From: a virus
Virus record (IMG/VR): IMGVR_UViG_3300020074_000068
Location: 1 to 33,047 of that record
Direction: 5' to 3' (one strand)
Length of the DNA: 33,047 bases
Below are positions 6,288 through 13,674 of this stretch, one piece after another. Each line of letters begins with the position of its first letter. Within the stretch, counting starts at the first letter, position 1. Below the pieces are notes generated by a model. That model saw only the letters and a program-made list of their open reading frames with translations, was not told where the DNA came from and made no database searches. The translations under genes were made by a program, and so were the position numbers.

Positions 6288-8130
6288 AAGCCCCTCCTGC
6301 GCATGCTAACTCTCCCATAAGATTTGTAGTATCAAAAAATTCTACTACCTTTGATAAGTCAATATCATTCAAACTCTTTATAAGTTCATCGTATTGTTCT
6401 TTTGAACAATCTTGAAAAGGTGCTTGTTTGTAGGTATGATCAGAAAATGGAAGTACTGATAATCCGTTGTAAAATTTGCGATTTTGCCACATCCACTTGC
6501 CTACTTCATCCCATTCGTTATCCTTAATTGAAACTGTTGCTGAGATATTATGAGTATTCTGTCCAGTTCTATGACCGGGTTTTATCCAGTGCTGATAGAA
6601 AAATTTAACTCTTTCTAGCAATTGCAAAGCCGATTCATGACGTAAGATAGATCCTTCAGGTGCTTTTTGAGGAACAGAAATTACTGCTGTATCGTGAGGA
6701 CGAAAATACTCGTCTTCAACAAGCTCTGGATGATAGATTGAAAGGTATGAGTAAATAGCTTCATTCTTACCTACACGAACCCTACGAATATAGTAATCAT
6801 TGTGCCATGCATGAATACCGCTTGATGTCCCTAGGGTTAAGGAAGAGGTACCGGAGGGTTTGATAGTAGTACATCTTGCAGCAGGATTAATACCGATCAG
6901 CTTAGCAACTCTTTCATTTTCTTCTTTTGTGACCTGAGCTGCTTGTTTGAGGTCTAATTTCAGTACCGCACCCGAACCTATCCCCGTCATACCTACTCCA
7001 ATTAATGCGTCTTTTTCAGTCGTACGCTGCCATACAGGACGTAAGTAGTGAAAATTGGTGTAAGAAGTCTGCAGGGTACCTATAAATGCTGCTGCTTTAA
7101 CTCTTTGGTTTAGATCTTCTTGATCATTAACGTCAGAAACGTTTACTTCGCATAAGTTACAAAACTGATAAGGACGCAAAGCGATTTCACAGCACGGGTT
7201 AGTTCCCCAATCTTTATCGTTGCTAAAATAAATCCCGGGCTCGCCAGCTCCCGATGCTTTAATTTTATCCCAGAGTGCTGTAAAAAACTCTTCAGTAACC
7301 TTGCTACGTAAAAGTACAGCAGAATTATTAGCGCGACCTCTTTGAGGATGGCGTTCCCACCATGCACCAGACTTGGCAGCAATCATGTCTTCATCGTCGG
7401 CGCTAAAAAGGCTAATTAAAGCAGCTCTACGGATACCCCCTGTTAGTACTGCATCTGCTATATGACATACAATATCGTGAACCTCGATAGGATTTAATTT
7501 TTCGTTATCCTCCTTGCTATCTAAAACTCCTTGAATCTTAAGTAAACATTCTTTTAGAGGTTGAGGGCCAGGCGCTTTACCACCAGATGTAATTAATTGT
7601 GTGCCTTTAGGTCTTATATCAGAAAAATCAAATACCGGTGTGGATCCGCCTTCGAAGTAAGTTCGCACTAATACCTTAACAGCATCAGCCCAACCTTCAA
7701 TACTATCACCAATTAAAAAACGGCGATGTTTTTTAGGGTCAGGTTTTCTAATCTCAGGTAGTTTATCGACGTGATGTTTTTGTACAGAGTAGCCTACTCC
7801 AGTACCGCCAAGAAGTAAGAACATCGTTTCGCCAAAAGCACGCCAATCATCTATAGGTAAGTAAGCACAATTATATATACGATTAGGGCTAATTTCAATA
7901 GGCTTGCCAGCAAACTGCATAGAGCGCATTGAAGGTAAAGCCTTTTTATTATAAACAAAAATGTAAGCATCTTCAATTTCCTTTTTTAACTTAGGAAATT
8001 TTTTTAAGTGCATTTGCTTATTTCTATCAACTAAATCACGCCAGGTCTCTCTTTTTTTTAGCTCTTGATTGAATTTCGCGTATTTCATATACACGGTAAT
8101 GTCACTTAAGATACTCCGGGAAATATCCAT
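6274..8130 (-). CDS. nrdJ: Adenosylcobalamin-dependent (class II) ribonucleotide reductase
   Basis: It reduces ribonucleotides to deoxyribonucleotides with a B12-generated thiyl radical and supplies phage DNA synthesis. The arrangement follows the monomeric Lactobacillus RTPR type. C88 (IYNCAY) and C324 (FCNLCE) are the expected redox pair, C313 in NPCCEI is the expected radical cysteine (11 residues before C324, as in RTPR), and the C-terminal ELACAGGACEIV holds the C-x4-C shuttle (C610, C615). Other signs are GGTGVGYSVQ, GGIRRAA and the PSGTSS loop. At 618 aa it is shorter than the 739-aa L. leichmannii enzyme. No NrdA/NrdB is seen. It needs host cobalamin but not oxygen. An 90-base spacer separates it from the upstream gene. 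Confidence 0.9.
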   Translation of the reverse strand: MDISRSILSDITVYMKYAKFNQELKKRETWRDLVDRNKQMHLKKFPKLKKEIEDAYIFVYNKKALPSMRSMQFAGKPIEISPNRIYNCAYLPIDDWRAFGETMFLLLGGTGVGYSVQKHHVDKLPEIRKPDPKKHRRFLIGDSIEGWADAVKVLVRTYFEGGSTPVFDFSDIRPKGTQLITSGGKAPGPQPLKECLLKIQGVLDSKEDNEKLNPIEVHDIVCHIADAVLTGGIRRAALISLFSADDEDMIAAKSGAWWERHPQRGRANNSAVLLRSKVTEEFFTALWDKIKASGAGEPGIYFSNDKDWGTNPCCEIALRPYQFCNLCEVNVSDVNDQEDLNQRVKAAAFIGTLQTSYTNFHYLRPVWQRTTEKDALIGVGMTGIGSGAVLKLDLKQAAQVTKEENERVAKLIGINPAARCTTIKPSGTSSLTLGTSSGIHAWHNDYYIRRVRVGKNEAIYSYLSIYHPELVEDEYFRPHDTAVISVPQKAPEGSILRHESALQLLERVKFFYQHWIKPGHRTGQNTHNISATVSIKDNEWDEVGKWMWQNRKFYNGLSVLPFSDHTYKQAPFQDCSKEQYDELIKSLNDIDLSKVVEFFDTTNLMGELACAGGACEIV

Positions 8131-8220
8131 TTTTTACTCTTTTTTTTTATAATTTTAAAGATAAGTAATTCTATCGGTTATCTTACGATACCGTCAAAAT
8201 CGTAACTGTGATCATTAATA

Positions 8221-8436
8221 CTAGCTCAAATTGGAATTAAGTCCTTTTTGAAATCTTTGGGCTTGATAGCTATCAGAAGCTTGCGGAGGGCGAAAGGTAG
8301 GATCGACCATATCTCTTTCTACTAGGTCGTTAGTACCGTTTCTTTCCATGTTAAATACAAACTGCTCATAAGTTGTCTGATTAGCAGGAGGTGCTAGGGG
8401 AGTTCTCTTTTCAACGTATAATTCAGCAATATTCAT
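8221..8436 (-). CDS. Hypothetical protein, 71 aa
   Basis: Small Pro-, Gln- and Asn-rich protein starting MNIAELYVEKRTPLAPPANQ, with an aromatic motif YEQFVFNMERN and the segment VDPTFRPPQASDSYQAQRF. No family recognised. It sits between the helicase and nrdJ with a TATTTAT box 19 bases upstream of its ATG. The 90 bases after its stop hold a +1-frame extension without its own start (see findings), so its true C-terminus is open to question. Confidence 0.5.
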   Translation of the reverse strand: MNIAELYVEKRTPLAPPANQTTYEQFVFNMERNGTNDLVERDMVDPTFRPPQASDSYQAQRFQKGLNSNLS

Positions 8437-8464
8437 AGTAATAACTTTTGTAATAATAAATAGC

Positions 8465-9838
8465 TTATTTCCCTAATTCAAAAAACCTTTGCTGTAAAAA
8501 ATTTCGTTCTTCTGCACTAAATCTAGTAACAGGCTTCATAGGTACTGCAGCACCTTCCTGAACAAACTCTTCTTCGCCCATCTCACGTGATTGTATCTCG
8601 ATATTCCCATTTTCAGTATTAATTTTTACAGGATATGTCATACCGTCCCCTCCATAACGGTTTTTCATAATATGTGCTCTACCTGTACCGTTAACTTTAT
8701 CTAACCTCTTCCTAGACAAGGACATCGCAAAGTCTGCAATCATTATTTTATTATAACTACCAGCAGCCTTATCTCCTTCTATTACATCATCTTTTGCGCC
8801 AGCTCGATTTACTTGAGATACGGTCCAAACAGGAATCTTTAAATCTCTAGCCAAGGCTTTAGTTGAAACATAAATATCGTCTATTTCGTCTTTTCTCTCA
8901 ACTGATTTTCTTTTTGATTTCAAAAGATCAACATAGTCAATAATAATGAGATTAGGTCTGTTTCCTAGATCAGTAAGTTTCTGAATATGACTCTCAATAG
9001 TAGATATAGATGCTTTACCCATAGTAAATTCTTTGATAATAAGTTTACCGGGCAGTTTGCTGACTGCTTCATCTACTTCTTTTCTATGTAAGTAAAGATC
9101 CTGAATTCTTATACCAGTAAATATAGAGTCATATCTTTTACCCATATATGTTTCTGAAAGTTCGAGAGTATAGTGAGCTACAGTCCCTCCGCTTGAAACT
9201 ATCATTGCTCCTAAAGCTACGAGCATCCAACTCTTACCCCCTCCGGGATTGCCGAATATAATACCTAAATCTCCTGAACCTAATCCGCCCTGTAGTAGCC
9301 CGTTTATATGCTCCCATGGAGTAGGTTGAGGGCTTCTCTCTTCCGTTCTATAACGAGTCTCAGCATCTTTTTCATACTCGTGGCCAATATTTTTATCTTG
9401 ACCCGCCTTAAGGGCAGTATCAATAAGGTAACGAATATCATCATATTGACCTTTTTCGAGTAATTCAACAGATGATAGTAATGCTTTTTTTAACTGCTGA
9501 TTTTTGCAGAAGTTAGAAAATTCTTGCTCAACAAAATCTCTATCTTCGTTTGATGCTTTATAAGCCTCTTTTAATTGCTCAATTACAGATACTTTCAGTA
9601 TTTCATTTTCAATTTTTTTTATTTCTACAGTTAATACATCTAGTGTTGGTGTAGTATGAAATTTATAATGGTATTTTAAAATTTCCTCTACAATCCATTT
9701 ATGAGCTGGATTATCGAAATAGTCTTCTTCGAGAATATCGAATATACTAAGCAGAAATTCTCTATGCTTAAGAAGACTAGATAGGACTTTTATTTGAAAG
9801 CTTACGCCGTACTGGTTCAGCTGATTTAAAACACTCAT
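8465..9838 (-). CDS. Replicative DNA helicase (DnaB/T4 gp41-like, SF4)
   Basis: A hexameric 5'-3' helicase that opens the replication fork. The N-terminal about 140 residues are helical, as in the DnaB/gp41 N-terminal domain (ILEEDYFDNPAHKWIVEEIL). The RecA-like core starts near residue 175. Walker A is GNPGGGKS (196-203), HYTLELSE follows, and Walker B is LIIIDYVDLL with D301; SQVNRAG and the later KNRYGGDG are the usual sensor and arginine regions. The C-terminal about 40 residues are acidic and then helical. At 457 aa it matches the gp41 size. It follows the glycosylase-exonuclease fusion by 19 bases. No separate primase or helicase loader is visible here. Confidence 0.9.
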   Translation of the reverse strand: MSVLNQLNQYGVSFQIKVLSSLLKHREFLLSIFDILEEDYFDNPAHKWIVEEILKYHYKFHTTPTLDVLTVEIKKIENEILKVSVIEQLKEAYKASNEDRDFVEQEFSNFCKNQQLKKALLSSVELLEKGQYDDIRYLIDTALKAGQDKNIGHEYEKDAETRYRTEERSPQPTPWEHINGLLQGGLGSGDLGIIFGNPGGGKSWMLVALGAMIVSSGGTVAHYTLELSETYMGKRYDSIFTGIRIQDLYLHRKEVDEAVSKLPGKLIIKEFTMGKASISTIESHIQKLTDLGNRPNLIIIDYVDLLKSKRKSVERKDEIDDIYVSTKALARDLKIPVWTVSQVNRAGAKDDVIEGDKAAGSYNKIMIADFAMSLSRKRLDKVNGTGRAHIMKNRYGGDGMTYPVKINTENGNIEIQSREMGEEEFVQEGAAVPMKPVTRFSAEERNFLQQRFFELGK

Positions 9839-9857
9839 ATTCTAATATAACAATCTT

Positions 9858-11255
9858 TTATTGATCTTTTAACTTATATTGAATTAATTTTGCAAAAGTT
9901 TCATTAAGCCATAATTGAGGATTTAGCAATGTTTTTCCTAGCTGATCTTCTTTGTATAATCTTACAAAACAATTAGGGTCGAAATTATTTTTAGGATTTG
10001 CAACAATATTTTCAAGAGCTAACTTATCGGAATCGGGAATATTTGGATTCTCTAAGTCCATTAACTGTTTATTTATAAGAAGTTGATTTCTGAAGTTATA
10101 AATGTTAGCATACTTCTTATCTTTTCCTTCGCACTCCTTTATCAGTTCCTCTATAGTAAATCTATCTTCAGTTGCAATCGCAGGAAATAATTTTATAAGG
10201 GTTTTTGCTGCTATACCTCTTACCCCAGGTACGTTATCTCCTTTATCCCCTACTATAATTTTATGGGTTAAAAAGTTATGGGGTGGTATACCGTAATCGG
10301 TCAGGACTTGATATGGGTTGTAAATAATTTTCTTTACTGGACTGAAAACAGTAACATCTTTCTTTACCAATTGGAGGTAATCTTGATCAGTCGATATAAT
10401 AAATACTTTATCTTTAAATTTCCCTGTTAAGAAGCCTATTACGTCGTCAGCTTCAATTTTATCTACGACTACGAGATCAACAGGGAGACATTTGAGATAA
10501 TCAATTAGACGTACTATTTGAGCAGTTATCGATTCTGACTCCTCTTCTTGGTCGTCAAAAGCATCCCAATTAGAAATTTTTGTAATATGTCTATTAGCTT
10601 TATACTCTGGATAAAGATATCTCTTGTTAGTAGACCCCCCTTGTCCGTCAAACACTAAAATAACTCTTGTCGGATGCAATTGTTTTATCAGAGACCCTAT
10701 AGATTTTAAAAATCCCCCTAAACCTCCGATATGTGCCCCGCTTAGATTGATATGACTAATAGCTGTAAAGCTACGAAGGAAAGTATTTAAAGAATCAACA
10801 ATAAGTACTCTACTATTCTTATGTAACTCTACCGGCTCTTGCTTCTCCATCTGTTCAAAGATTTTCCTGTAGTCCATTTTTTTTTGTTTTGCGATTGGAT
10901 TTGCAAGCCTGTCCGCTATCCTTTCACGTATTATATGAATATCTTTTTCGGTAGGCGTATAACCGTTCATTAACTCTTGAGGTATACAGTCCCATGACTT
11001 TAAGTAATTCTGTACATTAAATCCTCTTGATATGCATTCGTTGTATAATTCAATATACCTCTCTTTTAAATGCCCTAATTTATCGTAGAAAAAAGATACA
11101 TGACCTTTTCCTAAGCTAAATTCTTGAGGTATACTACTAAGATTAAATCTACCTTTAGCTACAACGTTCGGTATACGTTTTAACTCTCTATGTTCAGCAA
11201 TAAGATGCTTATTTGTTAGTTCTTTAGGTGGTATACCTAAGTTTATTCTTGTCAC
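9858..11255 (-). CDS. Fused pyrimidine-dimer DNA glycosylase (T4 endonuclease V/DenV-like) and 5'-3' exonuclease (T4 RNase H-like)
   Basis: One 465-aa reading frame carries two enzymes that are separate in T4. Residues 1 to about 115 match T4 endonuclease V: MTRINL start with the nucleophile Thr2 and Arg3, H17, then AEHRELKR with R23, E24 and R27, and GKGHVSFFYDKLGHLKERYIEL close to the T4 sequence; the catalytic residues all seem present. A linker (about 116-145) leads to a FEN/RNase H nuclease: VDSLN (D154), VFDGQGG (D203) with NKRYLYPEYKANR, EADD (E268, D270, D271), STDQD (D290, D292) and the helix-hairpin-helix GDKGDNVPGVRG (D337, D340). The start is GTG at 11255, confirmed by the endonuclease V alignment. 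An internal ATG (Met127, 10877) could allow separate synthesis of the nuclease, but it has no Shine-Dalgarno. Likely role: dimer incision, then removal of the damaged strand, plus RNA-primer removal. Confidence 0.9.
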   Translation of the reverse strand: MTRINLGIPPKELTNKHLIAEHRELKRIPNVVAKGRFNLSSIPQEFSLGKGHVSFFYDKLGHLKERYIELYNECISRGFNVQNYLKSWDCIPQELMNGYTPTEKDIHIIRERIADRLANPIAKQKKMDYRKIFEQMEKQEPVELHKNSRVLIVDSLNTFLRSFTAISHINLSGAHIGGLGGFLKSIGSLIKQLHPTRVILVFDGQGGSTNKRYLYPEYKANRHITKISNWDAFDDQEEESESITAQIVRLIDYLKCLPVDLVVVDKIEADDVIGFLTGKFKDKVFIISTDQDYLQLVKKDVTVFSPVKKIIYNPYQVLTDYGIPPHNFLTHKIIVGDKGDNVPGVRGIAAKTLIKLFPAIATEDRFTIEELIKECEGKDKKYANIYNFRNQLLINKQLMDLENPNIPDSDKLALENIVANPKNNFDPNCFVRLYKEDQLGKTLLNPQLWLNETFAKLIQYKLKDQ

Positions 11256-11280
11256 AACTTTAATTCAAACCGAACATAAG

Positions 11281-12357
11281 CTATTCTTCAGTAGGATCAA
11301 AAACGTCTTTGTTATCTTCGTCAGTTTCAATAATTACATCGAAATCTTTAGAGCCAAGAGTTTTAAGCCAATCTTTTGAATATTGCTTCTTATAAGCATC
11401 AATTGCTTGTTTTGTATCATCAATAAAGCCATGAGCAGTCATAATTACCCGTCCAGTAGATGTAACATCATTTACGTGATTCTTATCGCAACTTATTTTA
11501 GTACGTTTAGCAAATTCAACGTCCTTTCCGTTCTTAGTTGCTTTAATCTTATTAGTTCCTGAATTAGTTACATTACCAAAAGTAATAATTAGAGAAGCAT
11601 CAAAATACATTGTATCACCGCCTTTATTTTTCATCTTAGGCTGGGCCATAATATTCTCAGCTTTAGCAACCCAGATTTTATTAACCGCAAGCATAGTATT
11701 AGTATAAGGTTGGCTTTGTTTGCGTGATAAAACAATCTTTTGATTGATAAAATTACCAAACTGCTGTGACATAGAACCTGCATTCCACTCATTATTATTT
11801 TTATTAGACTCGACTGATAAACGGCAAGGAATAGATCCTACTGAATCCCAAAGAAACAGTAAGTTGTAGGGTAGATTACCTTTCTTTTGTTCATCAAGAA
11901 GATCTGCAATAAATGCTGCTACATCTTCGATAGTATTTAGTCTTTCTCTATCTATATAAATAAAAAACCCTTTGTAATCAGCAACCTCACCTTCCTCGTT
12001 AGGGACTTCTTCGAATACAAGTCCCATTTGCTTAGCATGATCCCAATTCCATTTCATCTCAGTAATAATAAATACAGGTAAGATACCAGTCTTTTGAGCG
12101 CTAACTGCAGCTTCTAAAAGAGCAGTAGTCTTACCAGTATCTGAATGTCCACGTAGCAACGAGATATGCCCAACCGGAATACCGGGGATAGAAAGACAGT
12201 CTTGAAAAGCCTTTGATAAAGGAATCCAAGTTTGCTCTTTCATTTTTATTGAGGTACTTGAAAGATTTTTAGATTGAATAAACTTTTCTAAATTAAAAGT
12301 ACCTTTAACAGCTCCCGCTATACTTTCGTTTAACGAGGCTTTAGCTAGTTTAACCAT
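11281..12357 (-). CDS. uvsX: UvsX-like RecA-family recombinase
   Basis: A strand-exchange ATPase for recombination-dependent replication and repair. Walker A is GHSDTGKTT (about 70-78), followed by the glutamate in IITEMKWNWDHAK. Walker B is LLFLWDSVGSIP (about 167-178). SMSQQFGNFINQKIV and the MLAVNKIWVAK strand match UvsX-type cores, and KNKGGDTMYFDASLIITF is the DNA-binding loop region. The C-terminus is acidic, as in T4 UvsX. At 358 aa it is close to T4 UvsX. The ATG overlaps a TATTTAT sequence, and the gene lies 6 bases after gp32, which also binds the same ssDNA. The UvsY mediator is not recognised here. Confidence 0.88.
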   Translation of the reverse strand: MVKLAKASLNESIAGAVKGTFNLEKFIQSKNLSSTSIKMKEQTWIPLSKAFQDCLSIPGIPVGHISLLRGHSDTGKTTALLEAAVSAQKTGILPVFIITEMKWNWDHAKQMGLVFEEVPNEEGEVADYKGFFIYIDRERLNTIEDVAAFIADLLDEQKKGNLPYNLLFLWDSVGSIPCRLSVESNKNNNEWNAGSMSQQFGNFINQKIVLSRKQSQPYTNTMLAVNKIWVAKAENIMAQPKMKNKGGDTMYFDASLIITFGNVTNSGTNKIKATKNGKDVEFAKRTKISCDKNHVNDVTSTGRVIMTAHGFIDDTKQAIDAYKKQYSKDWLKTLGSKDFDVIIETDEDNKDVFDPTEE

Positions 12358-12363
12358 AAATAT

Positions 12364-13167
12364 TTACTTAAATAGATCATCGAATTCTTCGTCAATGCTA
12401 GGTTTAGCCTTTGGAGTATTTAGAGAAAGAGAGCTTGGTTTTGCAGGAGGTGTAGCTTCCTGTTTAGCGGTAGGAGGAAGCTCTTCAGAGGTTTCTTCTG
12501 GATTCAACCATCCAAGTAGGGCTTCTTTCATATCTTCGTAGCTATACTTCCTGAAACTACTAAATAAATCCGGTTGATTTGCTAGCCACTTCTCTACCTC
12601 TTTTGAATCTTCAGATAGTGGTGTTGTTTTTGTACGTACTCGTACTTTCGATTGGTTAAAAGAAGTACCGTTAGTTTCAGGCCCGGTGGTTTCGATAGTT
12701 ATATCGCGGCCTTGAATAATGTCAGTAAAGTCTCCGATATCAGGATCATCAGCTAGACTTAATAATTCAGCATAAATTTGCTTGCCGAATTCCCAAAGGC
12801 GTACACCTTTTTCTTCTTCGCTGCGTACGATAACAGGAGTAAATACACGCATCTTTGGTTCTAATTTACGAGACATAATCCAGTTCTCTTTATCGCCGCT
12901 AGAAGCAAGCTGTTTGGAAAACTCTACAATAGGATCCTTTTCCCCGTAGTTAGTTAAGGCTAGCATTACCTTGTTTCCAATACCGTAATGGAACATTACC
13001 TCTTTAAAAGGATTTGATTTATCCCATAAAGCCGGAACAATACGGACAACATGCTTACCTATTGACGGTTTCCATAAAATAAGAGACATATCTCTCTTTT
13101 GACCGCTTTGCCTTTGATTTTGCAAGGCGGTTAGTTTAGACTTAATTGCGCCTAAATCCATACCCAT
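12364..13167 (-). CDS. gp32-like single-stranded DNA-binding protein, lacking the zinc site
   Basis: It coats ssDNA in replication and recombination. The N-terminus (MGMDLGAIKSKLTALQNQRQ) is basic and helical like the T4 gp32 cooperativity region. The OB-like core follows (LILWKPSIGKHVVRIVPALWDKSNPFKEVMFHYGIG, then KMRVFTPVIVR), and a Pro/Ala/Ser linker ends in an acidic tail (SIDEEFDDLFK), as in T4. The whole protein contains no cysteine, so the zinc ribbon of T4 gp32 is absent. At 267 aa it is close to the 301-aa T4 protein. Two in-frame ATGs (Met1, Met3) are possible starts. It directly precedes uvsX. The 66-base upstream spacer has no clear pseudoknot that I can see. Confidence 0.8.
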   Translation of the reverse strand: MGMDLGAIKSKLTALQNQRQSGQKRDMSLILWKPSIGKHVVRIVPALWDKSNPFKEVMFHYGIGNKVMLALTNYGEKDPIVEFSKQLASSGDKENWIMSRKLEPKMRVFTPVIVRSEEEKGVRLWEFGKQIYAELLSLADDPDIGDFTDIIQGRDITIETTGPETNGTSFNQSKVRVRTKTTPLSEDSKEVEKWLANQPDLFSSFRKYSYEDMKEALLGWLNPEETSEELPPTAKQEATPPAKPSSLSLNTPKAKPSIDEEFDDLFK

Positions 13168-13233
13168 AACTTATAGTTTTAATTAAAAATAGGTTTAAAT
13201 GAGAATATAAGAAAAGGTCCTCAAACTAACAAC

Positions 13234-13653
13234 TTATAGATTGATTATTTTGTGAATCTTTGTGGAAAGCTTTTTAAGTTCGTCGCCTTGAGAAAGGAGG
13301 ACAGTATTTCTGAAATCATTCCAGTTTATTCTAAATGATATATCAAGTACACCTTCGTTAAGTGATTTTATAAGAAGATTAAGACTGTTAATAGTATATA
13401 ACGTATTTGTCTCTTTCTTTCGATGTAAAAGAATTGTATTAGGTAAAACTTTTGTAGTGGAATTTTCAACTTCAATATTATAAGTACACAGAAGCTCTTC
13501 AGAATCATAAGATTCAAGCACAAAGATCTTACTGTACATTATTGAGTACTCTTTCTGGATTATAGCTAATGTATCTTCTAGCTTGTTTTTAGGAGAAAAC
13601 GTACAAAATAACTTATTTTTCAATTGTTCCTGCGTTAATTCAATGTATGCCAT
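13234..13653 (-). CDS. Hypothetical protein, 139 aa, in the replication cluster
   Basis: Not recognised. It is a soluble mixed alpha/beta protein starting MAYIELTQEQLKNKLFCTFSP, with EELLCTYNIEVEN and a conserved-looking LPNTILLHRKKETNTLYTINSLN segment; the C-terminus is basic and helical (KKLSTKIHKIINL). Position between the polymerase and gp32 suggests a replication or recombination accessory role such as a mediator or loader, but there is no motif for it. A TATTTAT box ends one base before its ATG. Confidence 0.6.
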   Translation of the reverse strand: MAYIELTQEQLKNKLFCTFSPKNKLEDTLAIIQKEYSIMYSKIFVLESYDSEELLCTYNIEVENSTTKVLPNTILLHRKKETNTLYTINSLNLLIKSLNEGVLDISFRINWNDFRNTVLLSQGDELKKLSTKIHKIINL

Positions 13654-13674
13654 AATAAATATCTATAATTACTT

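Noticed and set aside
7143-7382. Minus-strand ORF inside nrdJ in another frame
   Set aside because: nrdJ is a continuous recognised enzyme here with conserved motifs; the nested frame has no recognisable features.
8203-8213. Ten-codon ORF (ATG near 8213) in the spacer before nrdJ
   Set aside because: Too short and without supporting context to be called a gene.
8131-8220. Cobalamin riboswitch ahead of the B12-dependent reductase
   Set aside because: The 90-base spacer is too short for the known cobalamin riboswitch and lacks a B12-box (GCCACTG-like) sequence.
10860-10890. A9 run at the internal Met127 of the glycosylase-exonuclease fusion as a frameshift or gene boundary
   Set aside because: The frame stays open through the run and both domains are in the same frame, so no shift is needed; it is kept only as a read-quality caution.
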